A stretch of 10,965 nt of DNA. It comes from an uncultured Faecalibaculum sp. (GTDB lineage Bacteria > Bacillota_I > Bacilli_A > Erysipelotrichales > Erysipelotrichaceae). How positions within the stretch are numbered: position 1 is the first letter of the stretch; every line of letters starts with the position of its first letter. The notes beneath the pieces are model-generated. The model saw only the letters and a program-made list of their open reading frames with translations. It was not told the DNA's origin and ran no database searches. Location of the stretch: contig NZ_CAJUPA010000057.1 of assembly GCF_910588395.1 (NCBI RefSeq), positions 1 through 10,965 of the forward strand, given 5' to 3'. Positions 1-6,158 of this stretch are shown here, piece by piece. The position numbers were made by a program, and so were the translations under genes.

Positions 1-51
1 CGGTGGTGTGAGAGGGAGGGGCAGCACTAACCTGTTCCTCTCTACTCGATT
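1..51 (+). mobile_element. 3' end of a group II intron (class IIC-like): end of domain V and domain VI
   Basis: The first bases, CGGTGGTGTGAGAGG, match the end of domain V and the linker to domain VI in class IIC introns such as that of Oceanobacillus iheyensis. Domain VI folds fully: 10-12 pair with 45-47, A44 is the only bulged base, and 13-24 pair with 32-43 (three G-T wobbles), with the loop at 25-31. A bulged A seven or so bases before the 3' splice site is the branch point of group II introns, and CTACTCGATT is a common 3' end in this class. The exact 3' splice site (50-52) cannot be fixed without the intron's EBS3 or a copy elsewhere. The rest of the intron, including any reverse-transcriptase gene, lies upstream of the window. 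Confidence 0.88.
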
Positions 52-73
52 TCATCGTTATAATACATCATTC

Positions 74-119
74 TTCGCAACGTTCAGTTGCGAAAAAGGC
101 AGCCTCCACAGCTGCCTTT
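74..119 (-). terminator. Tandem hairpins, intrinsic terminator of the minus-strand operon
   Basis: AAAGGCAGC (95-103) and GCTGCCTTT (111-119) form a perfect 9-bp stem with a 7-nt loop. Read on the minus strand, the hairpin is followed by TTTTT (bases 97-93), as expected for an intrinsic terminator 30 nt after the lipoprotein stop codon. A second perfect hairpin lies just beyond it (TTCGCAAC 74-81, loop GTTCA, GTTGCGAA 87-94). On the plus strand the same DNA is the 3' exon flank of the group II intron. Confidence 0.8.
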
Positions 120-148
120 GATTCTATTACCTGTTAATTCTGCCGGTG

Positions 149-1492
149 TTAGTCTGCTTTCGGCCCGCCATTTCTGTTTCCGGGCATTTCCGGCGGTTGT
201 TCACCCATCATTCCCGGTTGCATTTCGCCCATATCTCCCGGATTTTCAGGCTGCATGCCTTTCATCCCACCAGGACCGCCCATGGAAGATACAGTTCCCA
301 GTGTGGAGGTGCCTTCTTCCAGCGTCACCTCTCCCAGACTCTCACCGTTCACAAACACTGTGACAGTATCCCCGGCTTTCATTTCCGGGGAAGAGAGAAA
401 CAGCACCACAGATCCCCGGCTCACTCCATCACTGGACAGATTTCCTTCCAGAATGGTTTTTCCGGCTTTTTCCACCCGGACATTGCCGATACCGGCGGCT
501 TCCGCCATCAGCAGCGGCTGACTGGCTTCTGTGGGATACGTTCCCATGGAGCCTGCAGCCACAATGGTTCCGCCGCTGATTACAAAGGATGTGTTGTCCA
601 CATCAAATGCAGTCTCTGGTGTCTGCAATGCCAGAGCGTGAATGGTTCCGCCTGATACTGTCAGAGATCCATTGGAATCCACCGCGTCATTGGTCTGCGA
701 AACCAGATCCAGTGTTCCGCCGGAGATGTTCAGACTGTTGCTGGCATTGAGACAGTCATCCGCAGACTGAATGTCATAGGTCCCGTCCTGAATGGCCAGG
801 ACATCCTTGGATTCGATTCCTTCACTGGCGGCTTTGATGCGGTAAGTACCGCCGGTGAATGTGGCAGTATCGTTCACATGGATTCCATCCTGCAGAGCGT
901 CAATGGTCAGGTTTCCGTTGAACACGGCGCTGTCTTTGGCTTTGATGCCATGTCCATATCCTGTGGATACAGTCAGGGTACCCTCTCCCTGAATGGACAG
1001 ATCCGCTTTGGAATAGACAGCTGCGTTCAAAGCCTCGTATTCGAAGGTGTCGCCGCAGGAAATGGCATTATCACCCCTGAGCTCCAGAGAGAGGGATTCG
1101 GCTTGTTTCACATAGATCCCGGGACCGGTGTCATTGTTCAGCGTCACACCATCCAGCACCAGTGTGACGTCTTCTCCTTTGGCATCCACCACCACCATTT
1201 TTCCGGAACCGGAAAGGGTGCACGTGCCGCCTTTGGTGATTTTGACGGTGTTGCCGGACAGTTCTGCAGAACCGGATTCGATTGTGTCTCCGTTTATGTC
1301 AATGGCATCGTCCATGGAGTCTGCATCCTCTGCGGAATCTGTCTGCCAGGCTGTATCTGTATCCTTCCGATGCTCCTGCTGCATCTGTCTGTCAGAATCA
1401 GCCGGGCTGTCTGTGGAGTCTGCACTGCATCCCGAAAGCAGCACGCTGCCTGTGAGCAGCAGTGCGGCAGTATACATAGTCAGTTTGTTCAT
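149..1492 (-). CDS. Secreted lipoprotein with Cthe_2159-type beta-helix (carbohydrate-binding domain family)
   Basis: A 447-residue lipoprotein. The start at 1492 is preferred over an in-frame ATG 24 codons upstream, because AAGGAG lies about 10 nt before it (1508-1503) and the signal peptide begins there. The signal is a hydrophobic stretch (about 5-19) with lipobox LSGC and lipidated Cys22. An acidic, Ser/Asp-rich linker follows to about residue 65. The body is a run of short strand-and-turn repeats such as 'SLNISGGTLDL' and 'SLTVSGGTIHAL', typical of a right-handed parallel beta-helix. The last 46 residues are a Met/Gly/Pro-rich tail. This architecture matches the Cthe_2159 family (annotated as carbohydrate-binding, formerly DUF4353), whose founding member binds polysaccharide and calcium. 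It is the last gene of the operon, 31 nt after the DUF4956 gene. The ligand here is unknown. Family assignment is from recognition, not alignment. Confidence 0.85.
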   Translation of the reverse strand: MNKLTMYTAALLLTGSVLLSGCSADSTDSPADSDRQMQQEHRKDTDTAWQTDSAEDADSMDDAIDINGDTIESGSAELSGNTVKITKGGTCTLSGSGKMVVVDAKGEDVTLVLDGVTLNNDTGPGIYVKQAESLSLELRGDNAISCGDTFEYEALNAAVYSKADLSIQGEGTLTVSTGYGHGIKAKDSAVFNGNLTIDALQDGIHVNDTATFTGGTYRIKAASEGIESKDVLAIQDGTYDIQSADDCLNASNSLNISGGTLDLVSQTNDAVDSNGSLTVSGGTIHALALQTPETAFDVDNTSFVISGGTIVAAGSMGTYPTEASQPLLMAEAAGIGNVRVEKAGKTILEGNLSSDGVSRGSVVLFLSSPEMKAGDTVTVFVNGESLGEVTLEEGTSTLGTVSSMGGPGGMKGMQPENPGDMGEMQPGMMGEQPPEMPGNRNGGPKAD

Positions 1493-1523
1493 GAACCTGT
1501 TACTCCTTTCTGTGGAAACCGGA

Positions 1524-2159
1524 TTACAGGGAAAGCTGAGAAGAACCTTCGCAAAGCTGCACATTCAGATTGTGGTTGATTCGGCGGATCTCCTCAATCA
1601 TCCGGGCATTCTGGCTCAGATCCGGCAGCAGCGAGTATTCCAGTTCATACATGGTTCCCATATTCATCGACCGCACTTTTTCCAGCCGGACGGATTTGCC
1701 GAACTGCTGGAGGGTGCGGGTATAGGGCTCGAAGCTTTCCGTGTCTTCCGGAATCAGGATACGTACGGTCCAGGACCCGGTGATCCGCTGGACCAGACCG
1801 GCTGCTGCAGCCAGGACCAGTCCCAGAACAAATGTGACGGCCACGGCTGCCAGAATGTATCCGGTGCTGAACAGCAGGCCGGAAACCATGCCGAGAAACA
1901 CAGCGGCAATATCGGGGCCGGATCCGGGCAGAGACCGGAAACGAACCAGTCCGAACACACCCAGAATGGCAATGCCGGTGCCCAGGGAACCGTTGATCGC
2001 CAGCAGGGCGGCGCATACCAGGGATGGCAGTGTCAGCAGTGTCAGAATCATCCCTTTGGAGGAGCGCAGACATTTCCAGCCCAGGAATCCGCACCAGAGG
2101 CCGGGAATGACGGACAGGGTCGTAAGAAGAAGCATATCGGTGATCATCAGATTATACAT
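1524..2159 (-). CDS. DUF4956 family multi-pass membrane protein
   Basis: A 211-residue protein with an N-terminal membrane half (hydrophobic segments near 7-27, 38-57, 61-75 and 84-124) and a soluble C-terminal domain from about 130 to 205. The segment 'GIAILGVFGLVRFRSLPGSG' (62-81), with its RFRS turn, is the recognisable core of DUF4956. In Bacillota this family is commonly encoded next to VTC-domain polyphosphate-polymerase-like genes and CotH or Cthe_2159-type surface proteins, and that is the context here. AAAGGAG (2174-2168) sits 8 nt before the ATG. The start overlaps the end of the VTC gene by 13 nt, which suggests translational coupling. Its biochemical role is unknown; a membrane partner or conduit for the neighbouring polymerase-like enzyme is an inference from gene order only. 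Confidence 0.85.
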   Translation of the reverse strand: MYNLMITDMLLLTTLSVIPGLWCGFLGWKCLRSSKGMILTLLTLPSLVCAALLAINGSLGTGIAILGVFGLVRFRSLPGSGPDIAAVFLGMVSGLLFSTGYILAAVAVTFVLGLVLAAAAGLVQRITGSWTVRILIPEDTESFEPYTRTLQQFGKSVRLEKVRSMNMGTMYELEYSLLPDLSQNARMIEEIRRINHNLNVQLCEGSSQLSL

Positions 2160-2827
2160 GGACAGATCTCCTTTCTTTTTCGGGACTGAGTCAGGGCGGA
2201 AAATGCATGACCGGCTTTGGATACGGAAGCCGGCTGCAGCTGCAGGGTGCTGAGAGTGCGGGCCAGAGGCAGTGGCAGGGGGCTGGAGGATTTGATTTCC
2301 AGGACATATTCTCCGGGTTTTGTCAGCGGCTGGCTCTGCTCATGCGGGGGATGCCAGCACAGGGAATCATCCAGGGTGATCCGCAAAGACGGATCGCCTT
2401 TCCAGTGCCAGGCCCGCCGGTGATACTCTACGGTGAAAGCCGGCTGGCACAGCTGCTCCATCCAGATCCGGGCAGCTTCTCCTTCCGGCTTGCCAAATGC
2501 AGTCCGGTTCCCTGTCAGGACAGCTGTCAGCTGAGAAGGGGACAGTCCCACACGGGATTTATGCGTGATACCATGCCATTTCTTTTTGACTTCCAGATAG
2601 TGCTGTCCGTTAGCATAGATGCGCACCCGAAGTTTTTCTTTATAGGCCGGTTTTCTGGCGCAATGGAACAGATACCGGTAATCCGGGGTATCCAGATACA
2701 CCGACTTGATGGGATAATCGTGGAAGTCATCCGGCTCCAGCTGATTTTGCAGCGCTTCCAGGAACGCCTGATGCCGGGTTTCATCCAGAAGATATTTGAG
2801 TTCTTTTCTGCGAAACAGTTCTTTCAT
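2147..2827 (-). CDS. VTC/CYTH-fold polyphosphate polymerase domain protein
   Basis: A 226-residue cytosolic protein with no signal or membrane segment. It carries the landmarks of the VTC domain (triphosphate tunnel fold): 'RKELKYLL' (7-14) with E9 and K11, 'SVYLDTPDYR' (42-51), a basic strand 'KEKLRVRIY' (63-71), 'LEVKKKW' (78-84) followed by K90, R137/R138, 'RITLDD' (149-154), 'EIKSSSPLPLPL' (177-188) and a late K204. These acidic and basic residues alternate around the tunnel that binds polyphosphate and metal in yeast Vtc4, which polymerises ATP gamma-phosphate. Many bacterial relatives have no proven activity. The start at 2827 gives the expected N-terminus; an ATG 36 codons upstream (2935) would add an unrelated Ser/Pro-rich leader. 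No Shine-Dalgarno precedes 2827. A -10-like TATTCT (2839-2834) ends 6 nt before the ATG, so a leaderless message is possible. Confidence 0.85.
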   Translation of the reverse strand: MKELFRRKELKYLLDETRHQAFLEALQNQLEPDDFHDYPIKSVYLDTPDYRYLFHCARKPAYKEKLRVRIYANGQHYLEVKKKWHGITHKSRVGLSPSQLTAVLTGNRTAFGKPEGEAARIWMEQLCQPAFTVEYHRRAWHWKGDPSLRITLDDSLCWHPPHEQSQPLTKPGEYVLEIKSSSPLPLPLARTLSTLQLQPASVSKAGHAFSALTQSRKRKEICPCII

Positions 2828-2890
2828 GGACTGAGAATACGATGTCCGGCTTAAAGGAGTCTGAAAAGACAGGGGATTCTGCTGCGGGGA

Positions 2891-3113
2891 AGGGAAATCG
2901 GATTTCCCTCCGGCAACTGGTCTGCAGCCGGACATAGCCGGAAATCAGATTTCCCTTCAGGAGGACAGATCTGAATGATGGGAAGAGGATTTCTTCCCGA
3001 AAATGGACGGTTTCCAGCGTTTTCAGGCAGGAAACAGGGGCTCGAATGGGAAATCCGATTTCCAGTCTTCAGTCCCGAGCCGGAGAATTGTCAGGAGCGG
3101 AAACCGGATTTCC
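2891..3113. repeat. Four-copy array of a 15-bp palindrome, consensus GGAAATCnGATTTCC
   Basis: Copies lie at 2893-2907 (centre G, symmetry extending to a 19-bp perfect dyad at 2891-2909), 2940-2954 (centre A), 3049-3063 (centre C) and 3099-3113 (GGAAACC G GATTTCC, one arm mismatch). The starts are 47, 109 and 50 bp apart. The arms are separated by only one base, so as RNA they could not close a normal hairpin. Two-fold symmetric DNA sites for a dimeric regulator fit better. The centre base varies while the arms are kept, which supports conservation of the dyad. The nearest copy is about 65 bp upstream of the VTC start. Confidence 0.75.
2980..2998. repeat. Hairpin GGGAAGA-GGATT-TCTTCCC
   Basis: A perfect 7-bp inverted repeat with a 5-nt loop, lying between the second and third GGAAATC palindromes. 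No T-run follows on either strand, so it is not an obvious terminator. Confidence 0.6.
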
Positions 3114-3139
3114 ACCAGTTTTGGGCACCTGCAGACATT

Positions 3140-3174
3140 TCTGAATTCAGACAATTTTTCCAGTTTGTCTGAAT
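3140..3174. repeat. Nested inverted repeats with TTCAGA/TCTGAA half-sites
   Basis: TCTGAATTCAGA (3140-3151) is a perfect 12-bp palindrome. Its right half also forms a perfect 10-bp inverted repeat ATTCAGACAA (3145-3154) / TTGTCTGAAT (3165-3174) with a 10-nt spacer. Three copies of the TCTGAA half-site therefore occur within 35 bp in alternating orientation. The last overlaps the start of the cre-like site at 3170. The pattern suggests protein binding or alternative structures; the function is unknown. Confidence 0.7.
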
Positions 3175-3183
3175 GCGCTTACA
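3170..3183. promoter_or_regulatory. Candidate catabolite-response element (cre), TGAATGCGCTTACA
   Basis: It matches the Gram-positive CcpA site TGWAANCGNTNWCA at all but one fixed position (fifth base T instead of A). It lies 733 bp upstream of glpF and 343 bp upstream of the VTC start, so its target is unclear. It shares the first 11 bases exactly with the second candidate at 3681. Confidence 0.45.
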
Positions 3184-3194
3184 GGATTTTTTGA

Positions 3195-3243
3195 CCGCCG
3201 GATCAGTATGGACCCAAAGCAGGGCCCATACCGGATTTGGCGG
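3195..3243. repeat. Large imperfect hairpin
   Basis: The outer arms are CCGCC (3195-3199) and GGCGG (3239-3243). The inner arms are GTATGG (3206-3211) and CCATAC (3226-3231), continued after one A-C mismatch by CCC (3213-3215) and GGG (3222-3224), with a 6-nt loop. No T-run follows on either strand, so it is unlikely to be a plain intrinsic terminator. It could be a structured RNA or a remnant of a repeat element. Confidence 0.45.
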
Positions 3244-3680
3244 ATTTGACTGTCTGGGACAAGGCAGTTCAAAACCCGGTTCCAGCTGGTTTTGCATCCA
3301 AGATGGAGTGGAATGAAATGTTCGGAGATCATACCCTGTCAGACAATCGGACTCCAGTCCGTACAGTCGGAAATTCCGGTAAAAGACGGCAATCGGCTGC
3401 CTGCTTTTATGCTTTTCAGGTATGGGAATTTGACTCCTTCACACCTGTACGGATTCATGCAGCTGGCAATTCCGCTCCCTTTTGATTCTCCTGACCACTT
3501 GGATGTTTTTGATTGAAATATGCAAAAACTCCAGCCCGGGTGACTGTTTGCTCATTTCAACCAGAAAACACCAGGATATATTCCACGAAATTCTGACCGG
3601 GAAAGCACAAATGCGCACCCATTTCAACAGACAGAACAAACGGACTGCCGCCTGAATCACGATGTATAGACAAGTCATTA

Positions 3681-3694
3681 TGAATGCGCTTTCG
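3681..3694. promoter_or_regulatory. Candidate cre site in the glp control region, TGAATGCGCTTTCG
   Basis: It differs from the CcpA consensus TGWAANCGNTNWCA at two fixed positions but shares TGAATGCGCTT with the better site at 3170. It lies 209 bp upstream of the glpF start. Weak promoter-like elements surround it: TATAGA at 3665-3670, which would place the site just after the transcription start as a roadblock, and CATAGT at 3707-3712, whose -35 region the site would cover. Either position would fit CcpA repression of glycerol use by preferred sugars. The actual promoter cannot be fixed from sequence. Confidence 0.45.
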
Positions 3695-3764
3695 CAACCT
3701 TTTTGGCATAGTATTGACTGGAAGCAGGGAGTCGCCGGATACAGAACCGCGGCTTGCTGCAAAA

Positions 3765-3856
3765 CCTGAAACACGTCCTTCGTCCGGGACGGTTTCAGGG
3801 GGACGAGCAGGAAGCCGGGACTGATCACCCCGGTTTCCAGCCGGTCTGTTCCAGAC
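3765..3856 (+). promoter_or_regulatory. Structured 5' leader of glpF: three successive hairpins
   Basis: Hairpin 1: CCTGAAAC (3765-3772), bulged A3773 and CGTCC (3774-3778) pair with GGACG (3787-3791) and GTTTCAGG (3792-3799), giving a 13-bp stem with an 8-nt loop. Hairpin 2: GGAAGCCGGG (3810-3819) pairs with CCCGGTTTCC (3829-3838) with one G-U. Hairpin 3: GTCTG (3844-3848) pairs with CAGAC (3852-3856). None is followed by a U-run, so simple terminators are unlikely. RNA protection, attenuation with a trans factor, or GlpP-type control as known in Bacillus are possible, but no specific motif proves any of them. Confidence 0.55.
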
Positions 3857-3902
3857 ATGGGACATCCGGCTTATAGCAGAACAAAAAGGAGAATCTGACT
3901 GT

Positions 3903-4616
3903 ATGCTGCCGTATATCAGCGAATTTATTGGAACCTGTCTGTTGATCGTGCTGGGCTGCGGAGTTGTGGCCAACGTCAATCTGAAAACTTCCGGCATGAA
4001 AGGTGCCGGTTCGATCCAGATCACCCTGGCCTGGGGCCTGGCGGTGATGATTCCCGCATTCATCTTCGGGGAAGCCTCCGGTGCTTCCTTCAACCCGGCT
4101 CTGACTCTGGCCCTGGCCATTGACGGATCGTTTCCCTGGAACAAAGTGGCTGGCTACATCGTTGCCCAGCTGCTGGGAGCGTTTACCGGCGGGTGCATTG
4201 TCTGGCTGCTGTTCAAGGACCATCTGGATCGGGAACCGGATGCCGGCACAAAACTCGGGGTATTTGCCACCGGTCCCTCCATCCGCAACTTCTGGCTGAA
4301 CTTCGCTTCGGAGTTTGTCGGGACCTTCATTCTGGTGTTCGCCATCAAGGGCATCATGAATGTCCCCGGACTGGCTGCCGGAACAGACAAGCTCTTTGTC
4401 ATGGGGATCATCGTAGCAATCGGCATGTCCCTGGGCGGCCTGTCCGGCTACGCCATCAATCCTGCCCGTGATCTCGGCCCCCGGCTGGCCCACGCTGTGC
4501 TTCCCATCAAAGGGAAAGGCGATTCCCATTTCGATTACGGACTCATCGTCCCCATCTTTGCCCCGATCCTGGGCGCCATTGCCGCGGTGCTGGTATTCAG
4601 CATCATTCCCTGGTGA
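3903..4616 (+). CDS. glpF: Glycerol uptake facilitator (aquaglyceroporin GlpF)
   Basis: A 237-residue member of the MIP channel family that lets glycerol diffuse across the cytoplasmic membrane. Both pore motifs are present: the first NPA at 64-66 ('SFNPALTLA') and the second at 186-188 in 'INPARDLGPR'. The Asp after the second NPA-R (D190) and the filter residues W44 and R189 mark the glycerol-conducting subfamily rather than a strict water channel. Hydrophobic segments give the usual six-helix, two-half-helix fold; the length is slightly shorter than E. coli GlpF. AAGGAG (3886-3891) precedes the ATG at normal spacing. It is the first gene of the operon, with glpK 39 nt downstream, so the imported glycerol is trapped at once by phosphorylation. 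Confidence 0.96.
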   Translation: MLPYISEFIGTCLLIVLGCGVVANVNLKTSGMKGAGSIQITLAWGLAVMIPAFIFGEASGASFNPALTLALAIDGSFPWNKVAGYIVAQLLGAFTGGCIVWLLFKDHLDREPDAGTKLGVFATGPSIRNFWLNFASEFVGTFILVFAIKGIMNVPGLAAGTDKLFVMGIIVAIGMSLGGLSGYAINPARDLGPRLAHAVLPIKGKGDSHFDYGLIVPIFAPILGAIAAVLVFSIIPW

Positions 4617-4655
4617 TCATTCACCGCCATACAGAACAGAAAGGAAATCATTCTC

Positions 4656-6158
4656 ATGACTGACAAACAAGGCTGCATTCTCGCCATTGACCACGGCACC
4701 ACTTCCACCAGAGCCATTCTCTTCGATCACGACTGCCGGATTCTGGCGGTGTCCCAGAAGGAAGGCGGCGTGGACTATCCTCATCCGGGCTGGGTGCAGC
4801 AGGATGCCAATGAAATCTGGCTGGATACCCTGGCGGTGCTGGCGGATGTCATCAACAAGTCCGGCATTTCTCCCGATCAGGTCAAAGCCATTGGCCTGTC
4901 CAACCAGCGGGAAACATCGGTGATCTGGGACCGAAAAACCGGGCTCCCTGTCTGCAAGGCAATTGTCTGGCAGTCCCGGCAGACGTCGGAAATCTGCGAC
5001 CGATGGAAAGAAGCCGGTCTGGAGGACATGATCCGGCAGAAGACCGGTCTGCGAATTGACCCGTATTTCTCCGCATCAAAAATCGTCTGGATGCTGGAAA
5101 ACGTCCCTGGAATCCGGGAACGGGCAGAAAAGGGCGATCTGATGTTCGGCACGATGGATTCCTGGATCGTCTGGAAGCTCACCGGCGGAGAACAGCACAT
5201 CACAGACGCTTCCAATGCCTCCCGGACAATGCTGGCCAACATTGAAACCCTGGAATGGGACAAGGATCTGCTGAAGCTCTTCGATATCCCGGAATCCATC
5301 CTGCCCCGGATCGTGCCCACTTCCCAGGTATACGGCACCACAGCCCCCTATCACTTCTTCGGGCAGGAAGTCCCCATTGCTTCCATGGTGGGTGACCAGC
5401 AGGCGGCGCTGTTCGGGCAGCTGTGTCTGGAAAAAGGCATGGCTAAAAACACCTACGGCACCGGCGGTTTCCTGCTCATGAACACCGGCAGCGACATTGT
5501 CCGTTCGGATAACGGCCTGCTGTCCACCGTCGCCTGGAAAATCGGCGATGAGGTGACCTATGCCCTGGAGGGATCCACCTTCGTGTCCGGTTCTGTGATG
5601 AAGTGGATGCGGGATGAGCTGCGGCTGTTTGACAAAGTGTCGGAAACCGCAGAGATGGCCCAGCGGGCGGGCACCACGGCGGGTGTCTATGTCATTCCGG
5701 CGTTTGTGGGACTGGCAGCACCCTATTGGGATGACCGGGCCAAGGCTGCAATCGTGGGCCTGACCCTGGGCACCAGCCATGACCAGCTGGTCCGGGCGGC
5801 GATTGAAAGCATGGCGTATCAGGCAAAGGATGTGCTGGACTGCATGGAAGCCGATTCGGGTATTCCGATCCAGGTGCTGAAAGTGGATGGCGGCGCTGCG
5901 GCCAATGATTTCCTGCTGCAGTTCCAGTCGGATCTCTGCCAGCTGGAGGTGGACCGGTTCAAGGTCAATGAACTCACAGCGCTGGGAGCGGCCTTCCTGG
6001 CGGGTCTGGCCATCGGGTTCTGGACCATGGATGAGCTGAAAATCGATCTGGGACGCAAGTTTGTGCCCAACCGGGATGAAAAAGAAATGAAGAAGCGATA
6101 CAGCAACTGGAAACAGGCGGTGAAAGCCTGCCGCTCCTTCAAACCGGAGATGGTGTAG
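4656..6158 (+). CDS. glpK: Glycerol kinase
   Basis: A 500-residue full-length FGGY-family kinase that converts glycerol and ATP to sn-glycerol 3-phosphate in the cytosol. Features seen: the N-terminal phosphate-binding 'DHGTTSTRA' (12-20), the glycerol-site 'SNQRET' (82-87) and 'WQSRQT' (105-110), 'GDQQAALFGQ' (246-255) with catalytic-base Asp247, 'GTGGFLLMNTG' (268-278) and the C-terminal FGGY signature around 'KVDGGAAANDFL' (409-420). His233 in 'YHFFGQEVP' corresponds to the His that HPr phosphorylates in enterococcal glycerol kinase (His232), which activates the enzyme when PTS sugars are scarce. A ribosome site, AAAGGA (4640-4645), lies upstream of the ATG. This enzyme supplies the substrate of the dehydrogenase encoded next. 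Confidence 0.98.
   Translation: MTDKQGCILAIDHGTTSTRAILFDHDCRILAVSQKEGGVDYPHPGWVQQDANEIWLDTLAVLADVINKSGISPDQVKAIGLSNQRETSVIWDRKTGLPVCKAIVWQSRQTSEICDRWKEAGLEDMIRQKTGLRIDPYFSASKIVWMLENVPGIRERAEKGDLMFGTMDSWIVWKLTGGEQHITDASNASRTMLANIETLEWDKDLLKLFDIPESILPRIVPTSQVYGTTAPYHFFGQEVPIASMVGDQQAALFGQLCLEKGMAKNTYGTGGFLLMNTGSDIVRSDNGLLSTVAWKIGDEVTYALEGSTFVSGSVMKWMRDELRLFDKVSETAEMAQRAGTTAGVYVIPAFVGLAAPYWDDRAKAAIVGLTLGTSHDQLVRAAIESMAYQAKDVLDCMEADSGIPIQVLKVDGGAAANDFLLQFQSDLCQLEVDRFKVNELTALGAAFLAGLAIGFWTMDELKIDLGRKFVPNRDEKEMKKRYSNWKQAVKACRSFKPEMV

Larger units (their letters stand above)
2828..3902. other. Long non-coding region rich in inverted repeats, between divergent VTC and glp operons
   Basis: This stretch of about 1,075 bp has no convincing gene. 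Open frames across it have no good ribosome site, low-complexity or unfamiliar translations, and no match to a known family. It is visibly more AT-rich in patches than the genes on either side. It holds a four-copy palindrome array (2891-3113), hairpins at 2980-2998 and 3010-3035, a perfect 10-bp inverted repeat (3145-3174) overlapping a cre-like site, a large imperfect hairpin (3195-3243), a 7-bp hairpin (3270-3294), an interrupted inverted repeat (3513-3560), a second cre-like site (3681-3694) and the structured glpF leader (3765-3856). It must contain the promoters of both operons. A small RNA cannot be excluded. Confidence 0.75.

Noticed and set aside
1128..2189. 353-codon open frame on the plus strand across the lipoprotein and DUF4956 genes
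   Set aside because: It crosses two well-supported minus-strand genes and their gap. Composition is Ser/Gln/Gly-rich noise and no Shine-Dalgarno is present.
2828..2935. Longer VTC protein starting at 2935
   Set aside because: The extra 36 residues precede the conserved RKELKYLL start of the domain, resemble no family member and would place the first palindrome inside the coding sequence.
2893..3113. CRISPR array
   Set aside because: The repeat is only 15 bp and perfectly symmetric, spacings are uneven (47, 109, 50 bp) and no cas gene is nearby.
2975..3516. Several short open frames of 60-80 codons in the spacer, on both strands
   Set aside because: They overlap one another, contain the palindromes as coding sequence and have unfamiliar low-complexity translations.
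3741..3756. T-box-like motif around ACCGCGG in the glpF leader
   Set aside because: The conserved GGTGG part is missing, no specifier stem or terminator is seen, and glycerol genes are not T-box targets.
3439..4144. Minus-strand open frames (139 and 195 codons) in the spacer before glpF
   Set aside because: One runs into glpF in antisense. Both lack a ribosome site and recognisable domains, and the inverted repeats beneath them explain the region better.
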